64,000 nucleotides of DNA from JAGNZR01 sp051652785 (GTDB taxonomy: Bacteria > Fusobacteriota > Fusobacteriia > Fusobacteriales > Fusobacteriaceae): NCBI GenBank assembly GCA_051652785.1, contig JBOFUX010000087.1, forward strand, positions 35,615 to 99,614, read 5' to 3'. The notes under the pieces are model-generated. The model was not told where the DNA came from and did not search any database. It saw only the letters and a program-made list of their open reading frames with translations. Position numbers and translations under genes: made by a program. Numbering within the stretch: position 1 is the first letter of the stretch; each line of letters starts with the position of its first letter. Positions 33,022-40,831 of this stretch are shown here, piece by piece.

Positions 33022-34554
33022 ATGAATAAAATTGAAGAAAATTTTAATGATTTAAAAAATAAGAAAAATTCTACTTTAATAGATAAAATTTTAGATTATT
33101 TTGAAAAAATTGGAAATAAGCTTCCTGATTCAGTCACAATATTTTTGATATTATGTTTTTTAATTTTATTAATTTCATATTTATGCAATAAATTAGGAAT
33201 AACTGTTTTGCATCCCATAAGTAGAGAAGTGATAATAGTGGATAATTTAATGAGCAAAGAAAATCTAAAACTAATATTAGTGGAAATAATAAAAGTATTT
33301 CAGCTATATCCGCCATTAGGAGTTGTTCTAGTGGCTATGATAGGGATAGGAGTTGCTGATAAAAGCGGTTTATTAGAATCACTGCTGAATACAATAATGA
33401 ATAAAGTTCCTAAAGTAACTATTTACTATGCTGTAATTTTAATGGGTTTAATCTTTTCAGGGATAGGAGATGCAGGTTTTGTAGTACTGCCTCCTTTAGC
33501 AGCTTTAATGTTTTTAAAGATCAATAAAAATCCAATAATAGGAATACTATTATCATATGCCGGTGCAGCAATTGGATTTTGTTCAGGACTATTTATAAGT
33601 TTAAATGATATTTTAATAACATCTTTTACTATATCATCAGCCCAGATATTGGAACCGTCATTTATCAAGAGTCCAGCAATGACAATATTTTTTAATATAG
33701 CAAATGCAGTTATACAAATATTTATAATAACATTAGTTACTAAAAAAATTATAGAACCGAGATTTTCATTTGATAAAAAATTAGTGAAAGATGAGAAAGT
33801 AGAAATAGGTGTTTTAGAAAAAAAAGGTCTAAAATATGCAGGTTATTCCTTAGTCATATATTTTTTATTTGTTTTTTTATTAACATTAGGGAAAACGTCT
33901 TTTTTGAGAGATGATACAGGATCATTAGTATCGGTTAATTCTCCACTTATGGGAGGATTAATTATAATAATGACACTTGCTTTTTTGGTGCCAGGAGTAG
34001 TATACGGAAAAATAATAAAAAAAATAGAAAATGATAAAGATATAGTTAAAATGGTAGGGCAAAGTTTAGGGGAAATGGGAGGATATATATTTATTGTTTT
34101 TGTAGCAGCACAATTTCTAAATTTATTTGGAAAAAGTAATTTAGGAATTGTTTTAGCTGTAAAAGGTGCAGAAAAATTAAGTCAAAGTTCTTTATCAGGA
34201 ATGCCATTAATAATTATGTTTATATTTTTAGTAGGATTTATTAATTTATTTATAGGAAGTGCTTCAGCTAAGTGGGCCATATTATCTCCAGTATTTATTC
34301 CTATGTTTATGTTATTAGGTTACGATTCCTCGTTAACCCAAATGGCATATAGAATAGGGGATTCTTCTACTAATATGATTTCCCCCCTATTTCCATATAT
34401 AACATTAATTTTAGCTGTGTGTAAAAAATATGATAAAAATTTTGAGTTAGGAACATTAGTTGCCAATATGATTCCTTATGCTGTAAGTACTCTTTTAGGA
34501 AGTATATCTCTTTTAATTGTGTTTAGAATATTTGGCTTATCATTGGGAATATAG
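33022..34554 (+). CDS. AbgT-family transporter (p-aminobenzoyl-glutamate or drug efflux type)
   Basis: A 510-residue membrane protein with about 12 helices. AbgT-family signatures are LDYFEKIGNKLPDSVTIF near the start, MIGIGVADKSGLLESLL, SGIGDAGFVVLPPLAA, SAKWAILSPVFIPMFMLLGYDSSLTQMAYRIGDSSTNMISP near the C-terminal half, and the long N-terminal helix. E. coli AbgT takes up p-aminobenzoyl-glutamate, while other members (YdaH, MtrF) export sulfonamides. The substrate is not decided here. Monocistronic between a terminator and a convergent aminotransferase gene. Confidence 0.92.
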   Translation: MNKIEENFNDLKNKKNSTLIDKILDYFEKIGNKLPDSVTIFLILCFLILLISYLCNKLGITVLHPISREVIIVDNLMSKENLKLILVEIIKVFQLYPPLGVVLVAMIGIGVADKSGLLESLLNTIMNKVPKVTIYYAVILMGLIFSGIGDAGFVVLPPLAALMFLKINKNPIIGILLSYAGAAIGFCSGLFISLNDILITSFTISSAQILEPSFIKSPAMTIFFNIANAVIQIFIITLVTKKIIEPRFSFDKKLVKDEKVEIGVLEKKGLKYAGYSLVIYFLFVFLLTLGKTSFLRDDTGSLVSVNSPLMGGLIIIMTLAFLVPGVVYGKIIKKIENDKDIVKMVGQSLGEMGGYIFIVFVAAQFLNLFGKSNLGIVLAVKGAEKLSQSSLSGMPLIIMFIFLVGFINLFIGSASAKWAILSPVFIPMFMLLGYDSSLTQMAYRIGDSSTNMISPLFPYITLILAVCKKYDKNFELGTLVANMIPYAVSTLLGSISLLIVFRIFGLSLGI

Positions 34555-34648
34555 TTTGATATGTTATGAAACTAAATGAGGATAAAATAGATAACTTTAA
34601 TCAAATTTTATTCATTTTAACTATTTTAACTATTTTTTTATTTATTTT

Positions 34649-35755
34649 TTAAATATTATTTTTAAATATTTTTGTTAGACAATCTAAAGTTTTTTCAACT
34701 CTTTTGTCAAAAATATTTTCTCCCATATGACCAATTCTTAAAACTTTGTCCTTGAGTATTCCGTATGATCCTGAGATTAAAATGTTATATTCATTTTTTA
34801 AACATTGAATAACTTCTTCACTCTTATATCCTTCAGGAATAATAAAAGCAGTTACAGTAGGGGAAAAATTTTTTTCTAAATAAGTTTTAAGACCCATTTT
34901 TTTTAGAGTTCTTCTTGTGTATATAGCTATTTTTTCATGTTTAGCAATTAAATTTTCAATACCGTATTCTAATATATTATCAAGGGCTACGTTGAGAGCG
35001 ATTATATCACTAGCAGGTATAGTATAAGGGAAAAGTTTATTTTTTACACAATTTTCCCATAGAAGCAGATTACAATAAAAAGAAGAAATTGGAGTTTTTC
35101 TATTTTTCATTACTTCCCATGCTCTTTTACTAACAGAGATAATTGTTAAACCAGGTGGTGCTGAGAAAACTTTTTGAGAAGCTCCTAAAGCTATATCTAT
35201 TTGCCAATTATCAACATCAATTTTTACTCCACCCATACTTGATACACTATCAACTATGGATAAAATATTATATTTATTTAAAAGTTTACAAATATTCTCT
35301 ATGTCATTTAGCATTCCAGATGGAGTATCACAATGAACAATAGTTGCACATTTAAATTGTTTACCACTATTTAAAATATACTCTTCTAATTTTTCTATTG
35401 AAATTGTTTTGTTCCAATCACATTTAAAAAAGTTTATATTTCCGCCATAGATGTCTACTAAATCTCTAAATCCATCTCCAAAAAATCCATTTCCAATAAC
35501 TAATATTTCATCATTTTTTTCAATTAAAGAACAACAGCTGGCATCTAAACCAAGCATTGCTTCACCACTCATAATAAGATTAGTTGAATTTTTAGAGTTT
35601 AAAATATCTCCTATTTTATTTGTTATAGATTCATAAAAAACAAAAAAATCATTATCTAAATCAGGATTTCCAAAAAAATTAACTCTAGCTTTCATAACAT
35701 TTTCACGAACCATTGTAGGTCCTGCAGTCATAAGTAAATAATCAGGTCTATACAC
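34649..35755 (-). CDS. Class V aminotransferase (serine-pyruvate/alanine-glyoxylate type)
   Basis: A 368-residue PLP enzyme of the class V group. The N-terminal LLMTAGPTMVRENV, then TNLIMSGEAMLGLDASCCSL, VHCDTPSGMLNDI, VDSVSSMGGVKIDVD, the PLP-lysine stretch LGASQKVFSAPPGLTIISVS, and the C-terminal ILISGSYGILKDKVLRIGHMG match alanine-glyoxylate, serine-pyruvate and ureidoglycine-glyoxylate aminotransferases. The exact donor is undecided. The gene reads towards the AbgT gene and has its own extended -10 promoter and a large palindrome upstream. Its 3' neighbourhood has no clear terminator hairpin. Confidence 0.85.
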   Translation of the reverse strand: MYRPDYLLMTAGPTMVRENVMKARVNFFGNPDLDNDFFVFYESITNKIGDILNSKNSTNLIMSGEAMLGLDASCCSLIEKNDEILVIGNGFFGDGFRDLVDIYGGNINFFKCDWNKTISIEKLEEYILNSGKQFKCATIVHCDTPSGMLNDIENICKLLNKYNILSIVDSVSSMGGVKIDVDNWQIDIALGASQKVFSAPPGLTIISVSKRAWEVMKNRKTPISSFYCNLLLWENCVKNKLFPYTIPASDIIALNVALDNILEYGIENLIAKHEKIAIYTRRTLKKMGLKTYLEKNFSPTVTAFIIPEGYKSEEVIQCLKNEYNILISGSYGILKDKVLRIGHMGENIFDKRVEKTLDCLTKIFKNNI

Positions 35756-35799
35756 AATTCTTCCTCCTTAGTTAAAACTACCTATTGTATTCTACATAT

Positions 35800-35808
35800 A
35801 TTATACCA
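35800..35808 (-). promoter_or_regulatory. Extended -10 promoter of the class V aminotransferase gene
   Basis: Minus strand TGGTATAAT (35808-35800), about 45 nt before the start codon. The -35 region runs into the palindrome at 35820-35854. Confidence 0.5.
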
Positions 35809-35819
35809 AATTTTTTCTT

Positions 35820-35854
35820 GTTTTAATGTTAAATTTTTAATTTAACATTAAAAC
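35820..35854. promoter_or_regulatory. Perfect 15-bp inverted repeat, probable operator of the aminotransferase gene
   Basis: GTTTTAATGTTAAAT (35820-35834) and its exact complement (35840-35854) flank TTTTA. Neither side carries the T-tract of a terminator. The repeat covers the -35 area of the aminotransferase promoter, so a dimeric repressor or activator may bind it. Confidence 0.5.
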
Positions 35855-36009
35855 TATATTTATCCATAGATTATTTAGATATTTTTTATTTTATAACATT
35901 TTATTTTTATTGTTATTCAGAAAAAGAGTGAAGTAAAATATTTTATATTGACAATTAGTAATAAAAAGAATTATAATTGTTAAGCAATAAAGAAAATATG
36001 GAGGTAAAA

Positions 36010-36375
36010 ATGAAAAAAATTATTATGATAATAGGTGTTTTAGCTATGAGTATAGGAACTTTAGCAGGGTCTGTAACTGTAGATGGAAAAAAAACTTTAA
36101 CAAAAATAATAGCTTCTGAAAGAAAAGATCATATAAAATTTGAATCAAAATTTCCTAGTCTAACTATGAGAATTTCTAAAAGAGATGTGTTAAAAGGGAT
36201 GACTAAAATAGGTAAAACTAGAACTATTGTGGAAATTGAAAGAAATGGAATAATTAATTCAGATGCAAGAAATGTAGTAGCAACTTTGGATAGAATTAGA
36301 GATGGACTATGGGTTAAAACTAATACAACACAAATGTTTATAACAGAAAAAGAATTGAAAAAAATTAAGAACTAA
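36010..36375 (+). CDS. Small secreted protein, function unknown
   Basis: A 121-residue basic protein. The start at 36010 has GGAGG 5 nt upstream; the earlier frame (35977) lacks a site. Residues 1-19 form a signal peptide (MKKIIMIIGVLAMSIGTLAG), with cleavage probable after Ala18 or Gly19 and no lipobox Cys, so it should be free in the periplasm or exported. The mature part is about 100 residues with beta-strand alternation and many Lys/Arg (KRDVLKGMTKIGKTRTIVEIE). I do not recognise a family. No cysteines are present. It is followed by an unusually long hairpin terminator. Confidence 0.7.
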   Translation: MKKIIMIIGVLAMSIGTLAGSVTVDGKKTLTKIIASERKDHIKFESKFPSLTMRISKRDVLKGMTKIGKTRTIVEIERNGIINSDARNVVATLDRIRDGLWVKTNTTQMFITEKELKKIKN

Positions 36376-36420
36376 TAAAAAATAAATACGGAATTATTTT
36401 AATTGTATTATAGATTTTTT

Positions 36421-36484
36421 CAAATAATAGTAAATAAAAAAATACTTAAATTGTTTAAGTATTTTTTTTATTTACTATTATTTG
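36421..36484. terminator. 64-nt hairpin terminator with about 30-bp arms
   Basis: The arm at 36421-36450 is complementary to 36454-36484 with one extra T; the loop is TTG. The T-run in the second arm fits termination of the secreted-protein gene. The length is well beyond that needed for termination. Confidence 0.75.
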
Positions 36485-36499
36485 GTTATTTTTCCTGAT

Positions 36500-36600
36500 T
36501 TATCGAAATGTTTTGAGCAAATTCCATCCTCAACTTAATATCGAGATGGCTCAAAAGGGTTTTAGTCCTTGTGCTCCTTTTTGAGATTCGATATTAGTAA
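36500..36600. other. Structured higher-GC element with two alternative foldings
   Basis: Fold A: TTTTGAG (36511-36517) pairs with CTCAAAA (36550-36556) and CCATC (36524-36528) with GATGG (36545-36549). Fold B: TAATATCGA (36536-36544) pairs with TCGATATTA (36588-36596) and CTCAAAAGG (36550-36558) with CCTTTTTGAG (36576-36585). The two share CTCAAAA and cannot coexist. No sizeable ORF crosses it on either strand. It could be a regulatory RNA, a MITE or the end of a lost transposon of the IS200/IS605 type; I cannot decide. Confidence 0.45.
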
Positions 36601-36618
36601 TTTTTAAAATAAAAATAT

Positions 36619-36647
36619 TTGACAATCATATAAAAAAGTAATATAGT
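36619..36647 (+). promoter_or_regulatory. Consensus promoter with no gene behind it
   Basis: Perfect TTGACA (36619-36624), exactly 17 nt, TATAGT (36642-36647). The next intrinsic terminator is about 100 nt downstream and no ORF lies between. Confidence 0.6.
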
Positions 36648-36653
36648 GTTAAT

Positions 36654-36758
36654 TATATAAAATATAGATTAATATAAAAAATTCTCAGAATTATTTTTTT
36701 GAAAAATAAAAGTTATTAACTAAAAAAGTAAAGCCATTTATAGCTTTGCTTTTTTTTA
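36654..36758 (+). ncRNA. Candidate small non-coding RNA of about 105 nt
   Basis: Bounded by the consensus promoter and by a terminator (AAAGTAAAGC and GCTTTGCTTT with a T-run, 36722-36758). The inside has no ATG; a small hairpin AATTC-TCA-GAATT and a TTATTTTT/AAAAATAA stem follow. No known RNA family was recognised. Inferred from signals only. Confidence 0.45.
36722..36758 (+). terminator. Intrinsic terminator of the candidate small RNA
   Basis: AAAGTAAAGC pairs with GCTTTGCTTT (one T-G pair), loop CATTTATA, followed by eight T residues. Confidence 0.75.
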
Positions 36759-37057
36759 AAACTAATTCATCATTAAGAGATAGAATTTTTGGATGAGATA
36801 CTAAAAAAAGATTGGTGTTAGATAAATTTATTTAAAGTTTGGAGGAAAAAACTAAAGATGAATAAATATTATAGTATATATAGTATAGAAGGAAAAATTA
36901 CTTTGAAAAAATGGAATAAATTCTCAGTATAAAATTATAGATATAAATTGTTCTTTATATAAAGCTAAAAAAGTCTTAGTTCTAAAGTAATACAGTGCTA
37001 GGACTTTATAATAACATATTAGAAATAAAATTTAGCACAGAGGTGTATTCATATTGC
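36759..37057. other. Gene-poor spacer before hpt
   Basis: About 300 nt with no credible gene. It contains a 24-codon ORF (36858-36932) behind GGAGG but with a long 12-nt spacer, and an imperfect hairpin AAGTCTTAG/CTAGGACTT (36971-37006) without a proper T-tract. Possibly the remains of a degraded gene. Confidence 0.4.
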
Positions 37058-37086
37058 TTGAAAAAAAATGCCATAAATGATACAAT
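37058..37086 (+). promoter_or_regulatory. Promoter of the hpt-polC operon
   Basis: TTGAAA (37058-37063), 17-nt spacer, TACAAT (37081-37086), about 50 nt before hpt. Confidence 0.65.
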
Positions 37087-37134
37087 GTTCTGATATTAGT
37101 CAGTATAAAATACTGTAATTTAGGAGGATTTTAA

Positions 37135-37698
37135 ATGAAAAAGGCATGGGATAATGGTGTTTGTAAAACTCTAATAACGAAGGAAGAGATCGCAACCAAA
37201 GTAAAAGAGTTAGGAAAAATAATAACTGAGGACTATAAAAATTTAGAGGAAGAATTTATAGTAGTTTGTTTACTAAAAGGCTCAGTTTTATTTATGGCAG
37301 ACTTATGCAGAGAAATAAAACTTCCTATGAAGATGGATTTTATGAGTGTGAGTAGTTATGGAGATGCTTTTGAATCTTCGAAAGAAGTAAAAATAAAAAA
37401 AGAATTAGATGAAAATATTATGGGAAAACATGTTATTATTATTGAAGACATAATTGATACAGGAAGAACGTTAAAAAAGATAACTGAAATATTAAAGATG
37501 AGAGAACCTAAATCAATTAAGATTTGTACTCTTTTAGATAAACCTACGAGACGAGAAGTGGAAGTAGCTGTTGATTATAGAGGATTTGTAATTCCTGATG
37601 AATTTGTATTAGGTTATGGCTTAGATTTTAAACAAGAATATAGAAATCTTCCTGAAATAGTTGTGATGGGATCATTAAATGAAGCCGTGGAGGATTAA
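37135..37698 (+). CDS. hpt: Hypoxanthine phosphoribosyltransferase
   Basis: Salvages hypoxanthine (and often guanine) to IMP or GMP with PRPP. 187 residues. The flexible loop contains SVSSYGD, the PRPP motif is VIIIEDIIDTGRTLKKI with both acidic residues, and LLDKPTRREV and VDYRGFVIPDEFVLGYGLDF form the base-binding hood. The start ATG has GGAGG 6 nt upstream. It opens a long operon of RNA-modification and replication genes and overlaps the rsmA start by 1 nt (TAATG). Confidence 0.95.
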   Translation: MKKAWDNGVCKTLITKEEIATKVKELGKIITEDYKNLEEEFIVVCLLKGSVLFMADLCREIKLPMKMDFMSVSSYGDAFESSKEVKIKKELDENIMGKHVIIIEDIIDTGRTLKKITEILKMREPKSIKICTLLDKPTRREVEVAVDYRGFVIPDEFVLGYGLDFKQEYRNLPEIVVMGSLNEAVED

Positions 37699-38504
37699 TG
37701 TCAGATTTTAAGCATAAAAAAAAGTTTGGACAAAATTTTCTTACAAATCAAAATGAAGTATTGGATAATATAATAAAAGTTTCAAGTGTAACATCAGAGG
37801 ATGTAATAATAGAAATTGGTCCTGGAGAAGGCGCATTAACAGAATTACTTTTAAAAAAAGCTAAAAAAGTTTATTGTTTTGAAATTGATACTGATTTAGA
37901 AAAAATATTGCAAAAAAAATATGGTTCAAATCCTAACTTTAATTTAATCATGGGAGATGTGTTAGATGCTGATTTACAATACTTATTAAAAGATGAATGT
38001 GCTGTAAAAGTTGTCGCTAATATCCCTTACTATATAACTTCTCCAATAATAAATAAACTTATAGAAAATAAAAATAAAGTTGATGAAATATTTATAATGG
38101 TTCAAAAAGAAGTAGCTGAAAGAATTTGTTCAAAATCTGGAAAAGAAAGAAGTGTATTGACATTAGCGATAGAATATTTTGGAATTTCAGAGTATTTCTT
38201 TACTATACCTAAGGAGTTTTTCACACCTGTTCCTAAAGTAGATTCAGCTTTTATGGGAATAAAATTATATAAAGATAAAGAAAAAAAAGATTTAGAAGAA
38301 AAAATATTTTTTAAATATGTAAAAGCTTGTTTCTTAAATAAAAGAAAAAATATTTTGAATAATTTAACAAGTTTAGGTTATTCAAAAGATCAATTAAGAG
38401 AAAAATTAGCAATTTTAGAAATTCCAGAAATAGAAAGAGCTGAAAATATTACTATTGAAAAATTTATAGAAATGGCTAAACTTTTTGAAAATGAAGTGAG
38501 GTAA
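37698..38504 (+). CDS. rsmA: 16S rRNA (adenine(1518)-N6/adenine(1519)-N6)-dimethyltransferase
   Basis: Dimethylates two adjacent adenines in the 3' hairpin of 16S rRNA, a late ribosome maturation step (KsgA). 268 residues. Motifs: KKFGQNFLTN, EIGPGEGALTELLL for SAM, GDVLDAD, and the catalytic VANIPYYITSPII (NIPY), followed by MVQKEVAERI and FTPVPKVDSAFM. The C-terminal helical domain includes CFLNKRKNILNNL. Coupled by 1-nt overlap to hpt and 4 nt from the next gene. Confidence 0.97.
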   Translation: MSDFKHKKKFGQNFLTNQNEVLDNIIKVSSVTSEDVIIEIGPGEGALTELLLKKAKKVYCFEIDTDLEKILQKKYGSNPNFNLIMGDVLDADLQYLLKDECAVKVVANIPYYITSPIINKLIENKNKVDEIFIMVQKEVAERICSKSGKERSVLTLAIEYFGISEYFFTIPKEFFTPVPKVDSAFMGIKLYKDKEKKDLEEKIFFKYVKACFLNKRKNILNNLTSLGYSKDQLREKLAILEIPEIERAENITIEKFIEMAKLFENEVR

Positions 38505-38508
38505 TGTA

Positions 38509-38754
38509 ATGAAACAAGGAAGTTATGAATTTTTAGTTCAAACAGAAAGAACAGATATAGATTTTATTAATAAAATTATAGAAGCTTATGAAGGAATTGG
38601 TGTAGTGAGAACTATTAGTGCAGAAAAAGGTTTGTTAAATATAATAACAACATATGACTTTAAAGAATTTTTAAGAGAAGTGATAGAAGATTTAAATGTT
38701 AAATGGGTTAAAGCAGAAATAATTGATGAAAAACCATGGTCAGGAGGATTATAA
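38509..38754 (+). CDS. DUF4911-like small protein
   Basis: An 81-residue protein with no signal or membrane segment. It reads like the DUF4911 family known from Fusobacteria and some Clostridia, with TERTDIDFINKIIEAYEGIGVVRT and a Trp-containing C-terminal half. A ferredoxin-like or ACT-like fold is suggested by the beta-alpha-beta pattern, but that is inference. Function unknown; its place between rsmA and khpA hints at RNA or ribosome work. The GTGAGGTAATG context gives a reasonable start. Confidence 0.75.
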   Translation: MKQGSYEFLVQTERTDIDFINKIIEAYEGIGVVRTISAEKGLLNIITTYDFKEFLREVIEDLNVKWVKAEIIDEKPWSGGL

Positions 38755-38755
38755 A

Positions 38756-38995
38756 ATGGAAAAATTAGAAAAACTTTTACAATTTATAGTGGAAGAATTA
38801 GCAGAAAAAAAAGAAGATATAAGAATTACTTATGATGTGATAGATGAGACAATTATTTTTAGAGTAAGTGTTGCAAAGGGAGAGATGGGAAGACTGATAG
38901 GAAAAAATGGACTTACAGCTACAGCTATTAGAGGTGTAATGCAAGCTGCAGGAGTAAAAGATAAATTAAATGTAAATGTGGAATTTATAGATTAA
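38756..38995 (+). CDS. khpA: KH-domain RNA-binding protein KhpA
   Basis: A 79-residue protein with a single KH domain; the GxxG loop is in MGRLIGKNGLTATAIRGVM. KhpA proteins bind RNA, usually with KhpB, and influence cell division and shape in Firmicutes. The location right before rimM and trmD is the standard one. The ATG at 38756 with AGGAGG upstream is the correct start; the frame upstream overlaps the preceding gene. Confidence 0.93.
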   Translation: MEKLEKLLQFIVEELAEKKEDIRITYDVIDETIIFRVSVAKGEMGRLIGKNGLTATAIRGVMQAAGVKDKLNVNVEFID

Positions 38996-39011
38996 TGAAG
39001 AAGGGGAAAAA

Positions 39012-39533
39012 ATGGAACTTTTAACAGTAGGAAAAATAGGTGGAACCCATCATTTAAAAGGTGCAATAAAGTTACATTCTAACATAGGAGAAGCTCTCTA
39101 TAATATTGTAGATAGTAAAGTTTTAGTTGAGCTCCCTGATGGAACAAGTAAAATGTTAACAGTGAAATCTATCGCACCTTTAGTAGGGGAAAAATGGATA
39201 CTAGAGTTTGTTGAAATAACTAATAAAAATGACTCTAGTAAATTAACAAAAGCTTATGTTAAAGCTAGAAGAGATGTTATAGGAATAGAAGAAGATGAAT
39301 ATTTATTAAATGACTTATTAGATATGACTGTAAAAGATGAAGTTGGGAATATTATAGGTAAAATAGTTAATATACTAGATACAGCAGCTCATGAAATATT
39401 AGAAATAGAAACAGAAACAACCGAGGGAATGATACCTAATATTCCAGAATTTGTTAAAGATATTTGTTTTGAAAAAAAAGAAATTATTGTTTCCGTAATA
39501 GAAGGAATGATAGAAAATAAAAAAATAAAATAA
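39012..39533 (+). CDS. rimM: Ribosome maturation factor RimM
   Basis: Assists assembly of the 30S head with S19. 173 residues. The N-terminal domain begins LLTVGKIGGTHHLKGAIKL (typical GTHGLKGEVKV-like). The PRC-barrel C-terminal domain includes EYLLNDLLDMTVKDEVGNIIGKI and MIPNIPEFVKDI. AAGGGG lies 7 nt upstream of the ATG. Between khpA and trmD, as in many bacteria. Confidence 0.96.
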   Translation: MELLTVGKIGGTHHLKGAIKLHSNIGEALYNIVDSKVLVELPDGTSKMLTVKSIAPLVGEKWILEFVEITNKNDSSKLTKAYVKARRDVIGIEEDEYLLNDLLDMTVKDEVGNIIGKIVNILDTAAHEILEIETETTEGMIPNIPEFVKDICFEKKEIIVSVIEGMIENKKIK

Positions 39534-39555
39534 AAGGGTATCCAAGGAGGAAAAT

Positions 39556-40272
39556 GTGAAAATTAACATCCTTACACTTTTTCCAGAATTTTTCAATAAT
39601 TTTAAAAGAGAAAGCATAATAGGGAGAGCTATTAAAGAAAAAAAAATAATTATAAATATTATAAATATTAGAGATTATTGCTTTGATAAACATAAACAAG
39701 CTGATGATACTCCAAGTGGTGGTGGTGCAGGAATGGTAATGAAGCCAGAACCAATTTTTAAAGCTCTAAAAATGTGTGAAGGAAAAACTATATATGTTTC
39801 TCCACAAGGAGTATCTTTTAATCAGAAAGTAGCAATAGAACTTTTAAAAGAAGAAGAAATAACAATAATATGCGGACATTACGAAGGAATAGATGAGAGA
39901 GTTATAGAAAATGCTGTGGATTTAGAAATATCTGTGGGAGATTTTGTTTTAACTGGTGGAGAAATTCCAGCCATGTTAATTTCTGATTGTATAGCAAGAA
40001 TGATACCAGGTGTTATAAAAAAAGAGTCTTATGAAAATGACTCTTTTTATAATGGATTATTAGATTGTCCTCATTATACTAAACCTCCAGAGTATGAAGG
40101 ATTAAAAGTACCAGAAGTATTACTTTCTGGTCATCATAAAAAAATAGAAGAATGGAGATTAAAAGAAAGTTTAAGAAGAACTCTTTTAAGAAGACCTGAT
40201 ATTTTGAAAGAAAGAGAATTTTCTAAATTAGAAAAAAAATTGATGAAAGAAATTCAAAGTGAAATAAAATAA
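39556..40272 (+). CDS. trmD: tRNA (guanine(37)-N1)-methyltransferase TrmD
   Basis: SPOUT methyltransferase that makes m1G37 and prevents frameshifting. 238 residues. Motifs: LTLFPEFF, DDTPSGGGAGMVMKPEP, YVSPQGVSFNQ, ICGHYEGIDERVIE, SVGDFVLTGGEIPAM and CPHYTKPPEYEGLKVPEVLLSGHHKKIEEWR. The start is GTG at 39556 with AAGGAGG 6 nt upstream; the out-of-frame ATG at 39554 is followed at once by TGA. Confidence 0.97.
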   Translation: MKINILTLFPEFFNNFKRESIIGRAIKEKKIIINIINIRDYCFDKHKQADDTPSGGGAGMVMKPEPIFKALKMCEGKTIYVSPQGVSFNQKVAIELLKEEEITIICGHYEGIDERVIENAVDLEISVGDFVLTGGEIPAMLISDCIARMIPGVIKKESYENDSFYNGLLDCPHYTKPPEYEGLKVPEVLLSGHHKKIEEWRLKESLRRTLLRRPDILKEREFSKLEKKLMKEIQSEIK

Positions 40273-40289
40273 GGAGGTGTAGCTAAAAT

Positions 40290-40808
40290 ATGATATATAA
40301 ATTAAAAGATAAAACTCCCATAATAGGAAAAAATAATTTTATAGCAGAAAATGCTACTGTAATTGGAGCAGTAGAAACGGGGACAAATGTTAGTATTTGG
40401 TATTCAACTGTGTTAAGAGCGGATTCTTGTACTATAAAAATAGGAGAAAATACTAATATTCAAGATAACACGACAGTACATGGGGATAAATTGTTTCCAG
40501 TAATTATTGGGGAAAATGTAACGATTGGGCATAATTGTGTAATTCATGGTTGTTCTATTGAAAATAATGTAGTGATAGGTATGGGATCTGTACTATTAAA
40601 CGGAAGTAAAATTTTTAAAAATTGTATTGTAGCTGCAGGCTCAGTTGTAAATTCCAAGCTCGAACCAAAGGAAGGAGTTTTAATTGCAGGAAATCCAGCT
40701 AGGGTAATAAAAGAGTTGTCAGAGGAAAACAAAGAATATATTTCATATGCAAAAGAGATGTATCTTTATGATATAGGAATATATAAAAAAATTGAAATAG
40801 TGGATTAA
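40290..40808 (+). CDS. Gamma-carbonic-anhydrase-like hexapeptide-repeat protein
   Basis: A 172-residue left-handed beta-helix protein of the YrdA/PaaY/CaiE group. The repeats run from NATVIGAVETG to VVNSKLEP, and zinc-type histidines are in TTVHGD and GHNCVIHGC. It ends with GNPARVIKELSEEN. Members may hydrate CO2 or hydrolyse thioesters; many have no shown activity. It sits in the trmD operon, 17 nt after trmD. Confidence 0.92.
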   Translation: MIYKLKDKTPIIGKNNFIAENATVIGAVETGTNVSIWYSTVLRADSCTIKIGENTNIQDNTTVHGDKLFPVIIGENVTIGHNCVIHGCSIENNVVIGMGSVLLNGSKIFKNCIVAAGSVVNSKLEPKEGVLIAGNPARVIKELSEENKEYISYAKEMYLYDIGIYKKIEIVD

Positions 40809-40831
40809 ATTAAGGGAAGGGAAGAGATTAG

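Noticed and set aside
36858..36932. 24-codon ORF behind GGAGG upstream of hpt
   Set aside because: The spacer of 12 nt is too long, there is no promoter of its own (a terminator lies just upstream) and the peptide has no recognisable feature.
36971..37006. AAGTCTTAG/CTAGGACTT hairpin as a terminator
   Set aside because: The stem contains a wobble pair, the loop is long (18 nt) and no T-tract follows.
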